Shown here piece by piece: positions 48,527-57,085 of a stretch of DNA of 64,000 nucleotides (position 1 is the first letter of the stretch; each line of letters begins with the position of its first letter). The position numbers were made by a program, and so were the translations under genes. Below the pieces are notes generated by a model. That model searched no databases and was not told where the DNA came from. It worked only from the letters and a program-made list of their open reading frames with translations. Origin of the DNA: Nonomuraea maritima (GTDB taxonomy: Bacteria; Actinomycetota; Actinomycetes; Streptosporangiales; Streptosporangiaceae); NCBI RefSeq assembly GCF_900100395.1, contig NZ_FNFB01000024.1:1-64000 (forward strand), written 5' to 3'.

Positions 48527-49171
48527 GTGTCAGTGCAGAAGATCGGGAGCATCGTCGCGGCCGCCGTTCTGACCGCGGGGGTCAGCTGGTGGTCCACCGC
48601 CCCGGCGGGGGCGGGCTCCTGCGTGAACGCCGAGTCGGCGCTGCTGTCGCACACCGCGTTCGCCTCCTACTGCGACCTCGCGTCGCACGCCGGCAGGAGC
48701 ATCCACGGCAGCAGCCGGATGGCCACGGACGAGTCCGCCCAACTGGCCATGGCGGCCGGCGAGCTGGCCCAGGAGCTCGGGCTGACCGGCCTGGCGGCGC
48801 CGAAGCCGGTGCTGGGCTCGGCCGACCTCGGCGGCACGGCGGCGACCTGGGGCATGCCGGCGCTCAACGCCGCGTCCCCCGCGGTGCTGCCGATGACGCC
48901 CGCGCTCCAGGACGTGTCGACGGCGCCGAGCGTGCCCGCGTTGCCCGTACTGCCGCAGACGCCGGACCTGGCGCGCAGGACGCCGCCGGCCAAGCAGCGG
49001 CTCGCCGGGCAGGTGGGCCGGCCCCAGGTCCCCGGCTCGCCCGTGAAGGTCAACCACAACGTCGCCGAGCCCGTACACGACATGGGCAAGGACGTGGCGG
49101 GCGCGCTGCTGGAGAAGGGCGGGAAGACGAGCGGGCTCCCAGAGGTGACGCAGGGCCTCGGCACGCGATGA
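48527..49171 (+). CDS. Secreted hypothetical protein
   Basis: This 214-residue protein starts at a GTG behind AGAGGGA. A Sec signal covers residues 7-29 (SIVAAAVLTAGVSWWSTAPA), with likely cleavage near GAGS. Two cysteines follow soon (SCVNAESALL; ASYCDLASHAG). The rest is Ala/Pro/Leu-rich and low in complexity (APKPVLGSADL; VPALPVLPQTPDL), ending with helices around MGKDVAGALLEKGGK. No known domain is recognised. A strong bidirectional hairpin follows. Confidence 0.65.
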   Translation: MSVQKIGSIVAAAVLTAGVSWWSTAPAGAGSCVNAESALLSHTAFASYCDLASHAGRSIHGSSRMATDESAQLAMAAGELAQELGLTGLAAPKPVLGSADLGGTAATWGMPALNAASPAVLPMTPALQDVSTAPSVPALPVLPQTPDLARRTPPAKQRLAGQVGRPQVPGSPVKVNHNVAEPVHDMGKDVAGALLEKGGKTSGLPEVTQGLGTR

Positions 49172-49218
49172 CCATCATGTCCGGGCGCGGAACGTGCCTG
49201 CCGTGCCCGGCTCCACAA

Positions 49219-49253
49219 GAAGAGGCCGCGGTCGTCACGACCGCGGCCTCTTC
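49219..49253. terminator. Strong bidirectional hairpin
   Basis: The 16-nt arms GAAGAGGCCGCGGTCG and CGACCGCGGCCTCTTC are perfect complements around TCA. It separates the secreted-protein gene from the minus-strand MFS remnant. Confidence 0.85.
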
Positions 49254-49259
49254 ACCTCT

Positions 49260-49640
49260 CAACGCCCGACGAACCGGTGATCGCTACGGATCAGCCCCTG
49301 CCCGTCCAACTGGAGCAAGTCGAAGCCAACAACGTGAGGCTCACGCCCTTCGATGAGCGGCAGCAGGATCGCGACGAGCGCGAGCGTGATGAGGCTGGCG
49401 CTGAGCCCGAACAGGTCGCCTGGATCAGCAGGCCGCCGATGAGCCGACCGAAGACGGCACCCAGCCCCATGGTCATGGCGTAGGCGTTGAGCGCCCTGGC
49501 CTGGACGGGCCCGCTGTAGGCGGTCGGCAGGATGGCCAGTACCTGCGGGGCGAGCACGGCGGCGGCGATCCCCTGGGCGACGCGGAAGGTGATCAGCGCG
49601 CCGGCGCCGGGAGCCAGGCCGCAGCCGAGAACTGGCGGAA
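49260..49640 (-). pseudogene. MFS transporter remnant (frameshifted, deleted)
   Basis: One frame reads VLGCGLAPGAGALITFRVAQ, then LAPQVLAILPTAYSGP and MTMGLGAVFGRLIGGLLIQA, the third to sixth helices of a DHA2-type MFS exporter. The reading then jumps frame to DLFGLSASLITLALVAILLP and LIEGREP, a downstream part of the same family. About 50 residues that normally lie between these segments are missing, and both ends are absent. It is therefore a decayed exporter gene, not a working one. Confidence 0.8.
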
Positions 49641-49704
49641 GCTGTGCTCAAGGCATGAGCATGAGGGCCCTGCCGGTGGCGGCGGGCCCTCGCGGGTTCG
49701 GGCG

Positions 49705-50235
49705 TCAGGAGACGAGCGCGTCCAGCTCGTCCTCCGGGAGGCCCAGATCGACCCGGATGCGGTAGCGCGTCCGCAGCGCCGCCACGTGTTCTGGGTCGCT
49801 CTCGTCGCTGCCCAGAGCCGCCTGGGTGGCCCACTCGAGGCCCCCTTGGAGATCGCCGTAGGCGACCAGCGTCTCGGCGATCGTGTGAGCGGTCGCCGTG
49901 GAGACGTCGCCCTCGGAGCGGATGGTCTCGATGACCTCCCTCGCCTCACTCGGCCGGTCGAGCTCGAACAGCGTGTCGGCGATGCCGGCCCGCGGGTCGA
50001 AACCCGCGTCGCCGCCGTCCTCGACCGCGCGCTGGAAACACTCCATCGCGCGTGCGGGCTGGCCCGCCGCTCGCCACTCCTCGGCGGCGAGGACCAGGAT
50101 GGACGCCCTGGAGACGTCGCCGGACGAGTAGTCGAGCGCGACGTCGTAGAGCCGACTGGCCAGGGAACCGTGGTCGTCGGCCAGCAGGGCCTGCTCAAGC
50201 AGATGATCAAGGTGCTCACGGGTCACATGCGCCAC
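49705..50235 (-). CDS. TPR-like repeat protein
   Basis: This protein of 176 residues from a GTG at 50235 is made of short helical pairs that look like tetratricopeptide repeats, such as ASILVLAAEEWRAAGQPARA then MECFQRAVEDGG and DTLFELDRPSEAREVIETI. TACTCT ends 6 nt before the GTG and there is no ribosome site, so a leaderless transcript is likely. The frame is open upstream without support. TPR proteins act as interaction scaffolds; no partner is indicated. Confidence 0.75.
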   Translation of the reverse strand: MAHVTREHLDHLLEQALLADDHGSLASRLYDVALDYSSGDVSRASILVLAAEEWRAAGQPARAMECFQRAVEDGGDAGFDPRAGIADTLFELDRPSEAREVIETIRSEGDVSTATAHTIAETLVAYGDLQGGLEWATQAALGSDESDPEHVAALRTRYRIRVDLGLPEDELDALVS

Positions 50236-50401
50236 ACTGCGAGAGTACCGAGCCCGCCGGTTCTTTGCCCGGTCAATCCGCATCGCCGGTCCCGCACAAA
50301 TTAGGCAACGTCTCACCCAATCGCGTGCTCAGTATGCGTATCGACGCAGGTCACAGGGCATTAATCACTCGCTTTGCCGCCACGCGAGCGGAGGGACTGT
50401 G

Positions 50402-50773
50402 ATGGGCATGTCCAAGCAGACGACCTTCATGCTGGCCTGTGCCGTCGTCCTGTCTGCCCTCGTTCCCGGGGTGGCGGGCTACCTTTCGGGCCGCTTGGAA
50501 GCCATCGAAACGGCCGAGCGTAACCTCCGGGCCCTCGAAGCCAGGCTCGACGTCCGCGAGGCCAGGGGCGTGCGTCCCGCGCTGGCCGCGCCCTGTCAGC
50601 GTACGCAGGAAGAGTCGCAGCTGCAGGAGACGCCCGCCACCGCGCTCGGCGAGAACCGGAGCGAGAGCACGAGCCAGCGGCGCTGGGCCCGTGACGTGTC
50701 GGCCTGGCTCGAGGAGGTCGAGCAGGCCGACCGCGACCAGACGCCCTACCTCGGCGACCACGACCCAAGCTGA
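50402..50773 (+). CDS. Small membrane-anchored hypothetical protein
   Basis: This protein of 123 residues has one N-terminal hydrophobic helix (FMLACAVVLSALVPGVAGYL) followed by a helical coiled region (RLEAIETAERNLRALEARL). Its tail, WLEEVEQADRDQTPYLGDHD, is acidic. GGAGGGA lies upstream of the start. It may be a type II membrane protein. The family is not recognised. Its end overlaps the convergent TetR gene by 28 nt. Confidence 0.6.
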   Translation: MGMSKQTTFMLACAVVLSALVPGVAGYLSGRLEAIETAERNLRALEARLDVREARGVRPALAAPCQRTQEESQLQETPATALGENRSESTSQRRWARDVSAWLEEVEQADRDQTPYLGDHDPS

Positions 50774-51402
50774 CGCGACAGGAACCCTCTCATCAGCTGC
50801 TTGGCCGCGTCGATGATCTCGGGAGCCCCCTCGGGGTCACGGCGGAACGCCAGTTTCAGCACGGCGTCGCCGGCCTCGACGGCGACCAGCACGGCGAGGT
50901 CCAGCGCCGCGCTGTCGGCCAGACCGAACTCCTTCAGGAACAGCCCGCGCAGCCGTCCCGCGATCACCGTGTTGTTGTCGGAGTCGGAGTCGAGCAGGTT
51001 GAGGTCGACGACGTCGCCGAAGTGCAGGCTCTTGAACCCGGAGACCGTACGGTGCATGTCGACGTAGATGTCGATGATCGCGTCGACGGCCTCCCACCAG
51101 CCGCGGTAGTCCTCCTCCAGGAAGCGGCGGTCGACCCTGCGGACGAACTCCTCGACGTTGCGGCGGGTGAGCTCCTGCGTGATGGCGCGTTTGTCCGGGA
51201 AGAACTGGTACACCGAACCGATCGCCACGCCCGCCCGGTCGGCTATGCGCGTGGTCGACAGGGCTTCGTACCCTGCCTCGTCGAGCAGTTCGGCGCAGGC
51301 GTCGAGCATCCGCTCGACGCGCCGGGCGCTACGGCGTTGCGCCGGTTGGCGTCTGAGGGCTTTGGGGGCGTTGCACTCGTCATCCGGTTGCGGCGAAGAC
51401 AC
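50746..51402 (-). CDS. TetR family transcriptional regulator
   Basis: This protein of 218 residues from a GTG behind AGGAGAAG has the TetR helix-turn-helix near residues 25-65 (RVERMLDACAELLDEAGYEA; TTRIADRAGVAIGSVYQFFP) and a C-terminal ligand domain. The frame is open for ten codons upstream. No target gene is obviously divergent: the next 470 bases contain none. It may therefore regulate distant genes or itself. Confidence 0.88.
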   Translation of the reverse strand: MSSPQPDDECNAPKALRRQPAQRRSARRVERMLDACAELLDEAGYEALSTTRIADRAGVAIGSVYQFFPDKRAITQELTRRNVEEFVRRVDRRFLEEDYRGWWEAVDAIIDIYVDMHRTVSGFKSLHFGDVVDLNLLDSDSDNNTVIAGRLRGLFLKEFGLADSAALDLAVLVAVEAGDAVLKLAFRRDPEGAPEIIDAAKQLMRGFLSRQLGSWSPR

Positions 51403-51876
51403 ATGCTTATCTTCTCCTGCTTGCGCGATCATTACCTGTCAATTTGGGGATTTCTCCGGGGACGGACGTGCTTGGCCGACCATCTCATCGCCCATAGCAC
51501 CATTTTTGGACATGGGAAATTTCCCTTCCGGAACGGCCGCCTTTCAACGCGCAGCGACCGATACACGTCCCCCTGACGCCGGGCACGCGTTCACACAGCT
51601 GCGCTGACCTGCTGATCCCTGGTGGGACACGACACAGGGGCCCCGACGTGCGTAAGCGCGGGACACCGCCACACCCGACCACGGACACCGCCCCTTTCCG
51701 CCGCGCCAACCGAAAGGCGGCCCGCTAGGCGGGTTCGCCCGTTTATCGCAATGTCCGATACTTGACAATCAGCGACGAAATTCCATGAAAGATTTTCCAT
51801 TAGTCGGATATCCCGGGGTGGCGGCCGCTCCTCCGACCGAGGCGCGGGCAGAAGGGCCGCGGGACAGGGGCGGGGG
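51403..51876. other. Non-coding stretch between TetR and CapA genes
   Basis: About 470 bases are AT-richer than the neighbours and hold no gene I can support; the short open frames seen here lack ribosome sites and codon bias. A perfect 12-nt palindrome GGGAAATTTCCC lies at 51513-51524. The region should contain the TetR promoter. Confidence 0.45.
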
Positions 51877-52977
51877 TTACGGGCGGGCGGACAGGCCGGT
51901 GCAGGAGCGGAGGGACTCCCAGTCCGCTATGGCTCGTGTGCGGGACGAGCCCGTCATCGGGACGGGGATGCCGCCCTGGATGGTGGCCGGGGTCCAGGTG
52001 TCCTTGAGGATCTTGCGGCCGTTGATGGTCAGGGTCAGCACGCCGGTCCTGCCGGTGGTGGCGGGGTTGGAGTTGTAGAAGACGAAGTTCCCCATCCCGT
52101 AGCTCACGTACGCCTTGTTCAGGTAGCCCGCGCCGAGCAGGATGTGCGCGTGGCCGCCGACCACCACGTCGGCCCCCGCCTTGACCAACTTGGGGGCGAG
52201 CCCGAGCTGGGCCTCGTTGGGGCACCGCTGCAGCTCGGTCCCCCAGTGCAGGTGGACGATGACGGTGTCGGAGTTCTTGCGCGCGTTCCGTACGGCCTTC
52301 AGCAGGTCGCTCTCGTTCTTGGCCGAGGCGAGGCCGCCCTGCCGGGCCGTGGCCGTCCACGACGGGATGAACTCGGCGTCGATCACCTGCGTGGCCGCGA
52401 TGACGGCCACCCGGTTGCCGTTCACGGTCCTGCGGAACGGCCGGTACGCCTGTTCCGCGTTCCTCCCGATCCCCACGACGGGGAACTTGCTGCTCCTGAT
52501 GGCCGCCAGCGAGTCGGCGAGACCGCTCTGCATGTAGTCCATGCCGTGGTTGTTGGCCATCGACGCGACGTCCACCCCGGCGGCCTTGAGCGCGGCGAAG
52601 GCGCCGGCCGGGGCCCTGAAGGTGTACTGCTTGCCGGGCGCGGGAGTCCCCCCTGTGGTGATGGCCGTCTCCAGGTTCACCATCGCGAGGTCGGCCTTGC
52701 TCAGCACGCGCGAGATCGGCCCGAGCGCCGTGCGCGGGTTGTCCAGCCGCGCGCGCAGGAAGCCCTCGAAGTGCACGTCCCCGCCGAAGGCGATGGTGAA
52801 CGGCCGGCGCTGCGGCGTCGGCTTCCGGGACGGCCTTTCGGCCGGCGGCTGCTGGGAGGCGGCCTGCGGCCCGATCGTCGCGCGCTGGGGTTCGCGCTGC
52901 ACGGGTGCGGGTGCGGGTGAACACGCGGTCAGCAAGGCGACCACGACGAACAGGGGGACGGCGAGGGGGATTCTCAT
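51877..52977 (-). CDS. CapA family lipoprotein (metallophosphatase fold)
   Basis: This protein of 366 residues starts at the ATG at 52977, with lipobox signal IPLAVPLFVVVALLTAC. A Pro/Arg-rich linker of about 40 residues follows. The CapA domain contains IAFGGDVHFEGFL, MANNHGMDYMQSGLADSLAA, VIVHLHWGTELQRCPN and VVVGGHAHILLGAGYL, the metal-binding motifs of calcineurin-like CapA/PgsA proteins. CapA relatives are tied to polyglutamate capsule or wall polymer handling. No pgsB or pgsC is near, so the substrate is open. Confidence 0.87.
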   Translation of the reverse strand: MRIPLAVPLFVVVALLTACSPAPAPVQREPQRATIGPQAASQQPPAERPSRKPTPQRRPFTIAFGGDVHFEGFLRARLDNPRTALGPISRVLSKADLAMVNLETAITTGGTPAPGKQYTFRAPAGAFAALKAAGVDVASMANNHGMDYMQSGLADSLAAIRSSKFPVVGIGRNAEQAYRPFRRTVNGNRVAVIAATQVIDAEFIPSWTATARQGGLASAKNESDLLKAVRNARKNSDTVIVHLHWGTELQRCPNEAQLGLAPKLVKAGADVVVGGHAHILLGAGYLNKAYVSYGMGNFVFYNSNPATTGRTGVLTLTINGRKILKDTWTPATIQGGIPVPMTGSSRTRAIADWESLRSCTGLSARP

Positions 52978-53038
52978 CTGCCGGAACTTCCGCTCGAATC
53001 CATCTATATGGGGATTCGAGCATGCCATGACGGACCGA

Positions 53039-53866
53039 CTACCGCGCAAACTCCCGATGCTTCATCAACTTGGACATAGCGCTACGCGTCTCGTCGTCCA
53101 GGGGCATGAAGACCACCAAGCGGAGTTCGGGCACGGCCATGAGATTGGTGGTGCTGAAGCGCAGCGTCCCGTACCGCGCGTGCCGCAGGCTCTTCACCCG
53201 CACCCCCGGCTCGGCGACGTCCTGGCGGGCCCACAACCGCGCGAACTCCGCGCTCTCCTCGCTGAGCCGCCGGACGAAGTCCTGCCAGCTGGGGTCGTCG
53301 GCGTGCCTGCTGTAGGCGCTCCTGAAGATCGCTACCGACCGCGCCAGCTCGCTGTCGCGCTCGACGACCACGGTCTCGTGCGAGGTGTTGACGCACGCCT
53401 GCCAGAGCGAGTTCCGCTCACCCTCGGGCGCGGCGACCACCTCAGGGAACAGCCCCGCGTACGCGGGGTTCCACGCCAGGATGTCGCAGCGGCTGTTGGT
53501 CACGTACGCCGGCATGTCGCCGAGCCGGTCAAGGATGGCCTGCATCTCGGGCGTCACCTGGCCGGAGTCGCCCGGTGCCGGCTCCTCGGCCTGGCCGGCC
53601 AGCCGGTAGAGGTGGCGGCGCTCGGCGCTGTCGAGCCGGAGCGTCCGCGCGATCGCGTCGAGCACCTGGCTGCTGGCGTTGATCGGACGCCCCTGCTCCA
53701 GCCACGTGTACCAGGTCACCCCGACGCCCGCGAGCTGGGCGACCTCCTCGCGCCGCAGCCCCGGCGTGCGCCGCCGCGCGCCGGGGGCGAGGTCGACCAT
53801 CTCGGGGGTGATCCGCTCACGCCGGCTGCGCAGGAACGCCGACAGGTCGGTTCGCCTCGCCTCCAT
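53039..53866 (-). CDS. XRE family regulator with MmyB-like ligand-binding domain
   Basis: This protein of 275 residues has an N-terminal XRE helix-turn-helix (GLRREEVAQLAGVGVTWYTW; EQGRPINASSQVLDAIARTL) and a C-terminal MmyB-like PAS-type domain (MPAYVTNSRCDILAWNPAYA). GGAGAAG lies upstream of the start; a GTG at 53875 is an alternative. In this family such genes usually face an oxidoreductase or efflux gene, and here an MFS exporter is divergent. Four half-sites of one motif lie in the shared promoter, where this protein probably binds. Confidence 0.9.
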   Translation of the reverse strand: MEARRTDLSAFLRSRRERITPEMVDLAPGARRRTPGLRREEVAQLAGVGVTWYTWLEQGRPINASSQVLDAIARTLRLDSAERRHLYRLAGQAEEPAPGDSGQVTPEMQAILDRLGDMPAYVTNSRCDILAWNPAYAGLFPEVVAAPEGERNSLWQACVNTSHETVVVERDSELARSVAIFRSAYSRHADDPSWQDFVRRLSEESAEFARLWARQDVAEPGVRVKSLRHARYGTLRFSTTNLMAVPELRLVVFMPLDDETRSAMSKLMKHREFAR

Positions 53867-53906
53867 CACATGCACTTCTCCACTATGGGGGCACGCGGGA
53901 CACTCA

Positions 53907-53973
53907 ACCAGTTACCCGTAATACCAGTATAAAGAGGCTCTCGTTACTGGTATCCGCTGGGCTGCAAACTGGT
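53907..53973. promoter_or_regulatory. Nested ACCAGT/ACTGGT operator between XRE and MFS genes
   Basis: ACCAGT occurs at 53907 and 53923, and its complement ACTGGT at 53946 and 53968. The inner pair sits in a perfect 9-nt inverted repeat ATACCAGTA / TACTGGTAT (53921-53929 and 53945-53953), 24 nt centre to centre. The block fills most of the 110-nt divergent promoter. Confidence 0.7.
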
Positions 53974-53977
53974 CATC

Positions 53978-55378
53978 ATGTCGCAAACAGCTGCGGTTTC
54001 CTCGCCAGCAACTGCCGGAACACAGAAGGGCAGGGCCGGGGGCCTGCTCCTCACGATCATCCTTGTCGGGCAGTTCCTGGCCATCCTGAACGTCAACATC
54101 GTGAACGTGGCCATCCCCACCATCGAGTCGGACCTGCACTCCTCCGGGGCCGGTCTGCAGCTGATCGCGGCCGGTTACACCATTGTCTACGCCGTCCTGC
54201 TGATCACCGGAGCCAGGGTCGGCGACCTGTTCGGCTATCGCAACGCGTTTCTCGGCGGTTTGACGGTCTTCACGATCGCCACGCTCGGCGCCGGCCTCGC
54301 GCCGTCGACGACCTGGCTGGTGGCCGCCCGGCTGCTCCAGGGCGCGGGGGCGGCGATGATGCTCCCGCAGGTGATGACGCTGATCCAGCGCAATTACCGC
54401 GGTGCGGCGCGGGGGCGCGCACTCGGCCTGTGGTCGCTGGTGATCAGCGGCGGCGTGGTGATCGGACAGGCGCTCGGCGGCGTCCTGCTGGGTCTCGGCC
54501 TCGGCTGGCGGATCCTGTTCCTGGCGCTGGCGCCGATCGGGTTGCTGCTGCTCGCGGTCGGGGCACGGGTGCTGCCCACCGACGCCGGCGGCGGCCGGGC
54601 GGGGCTCGACCCTGGCGGCCTGGTGAGCCTGGCGGCGGCCGTGCTGCTCTTCGTGGGTCCCCTGGTGCTCGGACGCGACCTCGGCTGGCCGGTGTGGGGC
54701 TGGGTGGCGATGGGTCTGAGCGTCGTGATGTTCGTGGTGTTCGTCCGTATCGAGCGCTGGGTGACGGCCCGGGGCCGCCGTCCTCTCGTGGACGCGCGCG
54801 TGCTGCGCGCGCCCGGCATGCGTCCTGGCCTGGTGACACAGCTGTTCGGACCGGCCACCTGGGGCGCGTTCCTGTTCACCTCGGCCCTGCACCTGCAGGG
54901 CGACCTGCACCTGACGCCGCTCTCGTCCGGCATGATGCTCGTGCCCTGCGCGCTGGCGTACGCGGCGGTCGGGCTCGCCTGGCCGCGTCTTCCCGCGCGC
55001 CTGCAGCGTCCGCTCGTGCCCGTCGGGTTCGTGGTGGCCGCGCCGTCGTACCTGGGGCTGGGGTTCTTCGCCTCGGGCGGTGTGGCGTACGCGGTGACGA
55101 GCGCCCTCATCGGCGCCGGGCTGGGCGTGCTCGTCGCGGTGACCACCATGGCCACCGAGCACGTCGACAGCGCGTACGCCTCCGACGCGAGCGGCGCGCT
55201 GCTCACGGTCATGCAGCTCGGCCAGGTCATCGGCATCTCGACGGTCGGGACGCTGTTCATCTCGCTGCAGAGCCGGACCGACGGCTCCGCCTCGCTGCTC
55301 TCGTCGATCGCCATGGCGGCCCTGGCCGTCGTCGCCGGCCTGGGCTCCCTCTTCCTGGTACGCCGCCGAGCGGCTTAG
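53978..55378 (+). CDS. MFS transporter (DHA2 drug:H+ antiporter-like)
   Basis: This 466-residue protein has about 14 membrane helices, the DHA2 pattern. Motif A is GARVGDLFGYRNAFLGG and the antiporter region reads LLQGAGAAMMLPQVMTLIQR. It starts MSQTAAVSSPAT. A decayed homologue of similar type lies 4.5 kb upstream on the opposite strand. It is divergent from an XRE/MmyB regulator and likely controlled by it. Confidence 0.92.
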   Translation: MSQTAAVSSPATAGTQKGRAGGLLLTIILVGQFLAILNVNIVNVAIPTIESDLHSSGAGLQLIAAGYTIVYAVLLITGARVGDLFGYRNAFLGGLTVFTIATLGAGLAPSTTWLVAARLLQGAGAAMMLPQVMTLIQRNYRGAARGRALGLWSLVISGGVVIGQALGGVLLGLGLGWRILFLALAPIGLLLLAVGARVLPTDAGGGRAGLDPGGLVSLAAAVLLFVGPLVLGRDLGWPVWGWVAMGLSVVMFVVFVRIERWVTARGRRPLVDARVLRAPGMRPGLVTQLFGPATWGAFLFTSALHLQGDLHLTPLSSGMMLVPCALAYAAVGLAWPRLPARLQRPLVPVGFVVAAPSYLGLGFFASGGVAYAVTSALIGAGLGVLVAVTTMATEHVDSAYASDASGALLTVMQLGQVIGISTVGTLFISLQSRTDGSASLLSSIAMAALAVVAGLGSLFLVRRRAA

Positions 55379-55393
55379 GTTGCATGATTCGTA

Positions 55394-55425
55394 AACTTGA
55401 ATAGTTCAAGTTAACGGCGTAGGTT
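55394..55425 (+). promoter_or_regulatory. Catalase promoter with overlapping palindromic operator
   Basis: A -35 TTGAAT (55397-55402) and -10 TAGGTT (55420-55425) are exactly 17 nt apart. A perfect palindrome, AACTTGAA-TAG-TTCAAGTT (55394-55412), covers the -35 box and spacer. A repressor bound there would block transcription. The leader to the katA ATG is about 140 nt. Confidence 0.7.
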
Positions 55426-55573
55426 GGCGTGCACGGGGGACGACAACCGGCGCCGCACCAGGTCGGACCGCGGGTCGCCGCGGCCCGGCCGGTGAACGTC
55501 ACGGGGACGAAGCCGGCGGCGCCTGCCGGGACGTCTGCCCGAGCCGCATACACCGACATTCGGAGATCGCGCC

Positions 55574-57022
55574 ATGACGACCAGGCCCACCACCACGGAC
55601 GACGCGGGCATCCCCGCCCCGAGCGACGAACACTCGCTCTCTGTCGGCCCGAACGGCCCGCTGCTCCTTCAGGACCACTACGTCATCCAGAAGATGGCCC
55701 ACTTCAACCGGGAACGCGTCCCGGAACGCGTGGTCCACGCCAAGGGCGGCGGCGCGTTCGGCGTCCTGCAGATCACCGAGGACGTCAGCCAGTACACCAA
55801 GGCCAAGCTCTTCCAGAAGGGCGCGCAGACGCCGCTCCTGCTGCGCTGCTCGACCGTGGCCGGCGAACTGGGCAGCGCCGACACCGCGCGCGACCCTCGC
55901 GGCTTCGCGCTGAAGTTCTACACCGAGGACGGCAACTACGACATCGTCGGCAACAACACGCCGATCTTCTTCATCCGCGACCCGCAGAAGTTCTCCGACT
56001 TCATCCACAGCCAGAAGCGGCGCCCCGACAACCACCTGCGTGACCACAACATGCAGTGGGACTTCTGGACGCTGTCACCCGAGTCGGCCCACCAGGTCAC
56101 CTTCCTGATGACCGACCGCGGCACGCCCGCGAGCTGGCGGCACATGCACGGCTTCGGGTCGCACACCTTCCTCTGGTACAACGCCGCCGGCGAGCGGTTC
56201 TGGGTCAAGTACCACTTCAAGACCGACCAGGGCATCCAGAACTTCACCGCCTCCGAGGCCGCCGCGCTGCAGGGCACCGACCCCGACTACCACACCCGCG
56301 ACCTGTACGAGGCGATCAAGCGCGGCGACCACCCGTCGTGGACGGTCAACGTGCAGATCATGCCGTTCGAGGCGGCGGCCGACTACCGGTTCAACCCGTT
56401 CGACCTGACCAAGGTGTGGCCGCACAGCGACTACCCCGAGATCACGATCGGCAGGTTCGTCCTGAACCGCAACCCCGAGAACTACTTCGCCCAGATCGAG
56501 CAGGCGGGCTTCGAGCCGTCGAACCTGGTGCCCGGCATCGGCACCTCGCCGGACAAGATGCTGCAGGGCCGCCTGTTCTCCTACCCGGACGCCCACCGCT
56601 ACCGGATCGGGCCCAACTACCTGCAGCTGCCGGTCAACGCGCCGCGCGTGCCGGTCAACTCCTACAACTTCGACGGTCCGATGGCCTATCGCAACCCGGA
56701 GGGCCTCGGGTTCGCGCCCAACTCCTACGGCGGACCGGTGGCCGACCCGGCCCTGTACGAGGCGGAGAACTACCACGTCACTGGCGAGATCGTCCGCTCG
56801 GCGTACGCCAAGCACGCGGAGGACGACGACTACGTCCAGGCCCGCGCCCTGTGGGAGAACGTGCTCTCGGACACCGACCGCGCCCACCTGGTGGACAACA
56901 TCGTCGGCCACGCCTCGGCGCCCGAGGTGACGGCGGAGATGAAGCAGCGCGTGGTGACGTACTGGACCAACATCCACAAGGACCTCGGCCACCGCGTCTC
57001 CCAGGCCCTCAGCCTGTCCTGA
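55574..57022 (+). CDS. katA: Catalase (haem-dependent, clade 3)
   Basis: This 482-residue monofunctional catalase has the catalytic histidine in RVVHAKGGGAFG, the distal asparagine in YDIVGNNTPIFFIRDP and the proximal tyrosine in RLFSYPDAHRYRIGPN. It is the small-subunit, NADPH-binding-size form. GGAG lies 9 nt before the ATG. It removes hydrogen peroxide in the cytoplasm. A palindromic operator in the promoter suggests repression by a peroxide or similar sensor encoded elsewhere; a strong hairpin follows. Confidence 0.96.
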   Translation: MTTRPTTTDDAGIPAPSDEHSLSVGPNGPLLLQDHYVIQKMAHFNRERVPERVVHAKGGGAFGVLQITEDVSQYTKAKLFQKGAQTPLLLRCSTVAGELGSADTARDPRGFALKFYTEDGNYDIVGNNTPIFFIRDPQKFSDFIHSQKRRPDNHLRDHNMQWDFWTLSPESAHQVTFLMTDRGTPASWRHMHGFGSHTFLWYNAAGERFWVKYHFKTDQGIQNFTASEAAALQGTDPDYHTRDLYEAIKRGDHPSWTVNVQIMPFEAAADYRFNPFDLTKVWPHSDYPEITIGRFVLNRNPENYFAQIEQAGFEPSNLVPGIGTSPDKMLQGRLFSYPDAHRYRIGPNYLQLPVNAPRVPVNSYNFDGPMAYRNPEGLGFAPNSYGGPVADPALYEAENYHVTGEIVRSAYAKHAEDDDYVQARALWENVLSDTDRAHLVDNIVGHASAPEVTAEMKQRVVTYWTNIHKDLGHRVSQALSLS

Positions 57023-57033
57023 CCCTCTTGCAC

Positions 57034-57066
57034 AACGGCCCGCGTCCCACCGCGACGCGGGCCGTT
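57034..57066 (+). terminator. Catalase terminator
   Basis: The 13-nt arms AACGGCCCGCGTC and GACGCGGGCCGTT are perfect around a 7-nt loop, 12 nt past the katA stop. Confidence 0.85.
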
Positions 57067-57085
57067 CTCATGGCACCGTAGAGTC

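Noticed and set aside
51513-51524. Palindrome GGGAAATTTCCC as an operator
   Set aside because: It is perfect but isolated, with no adjacent promoter or matching second site, so I list it only as a note in the gap entry.
51485-51800. Three overlapping short minus-strand ORFs in the TetR-CapA gap
   Set aside because: They lack ribosome sites and GC-biased third positions, and their sequence is low in complexity.
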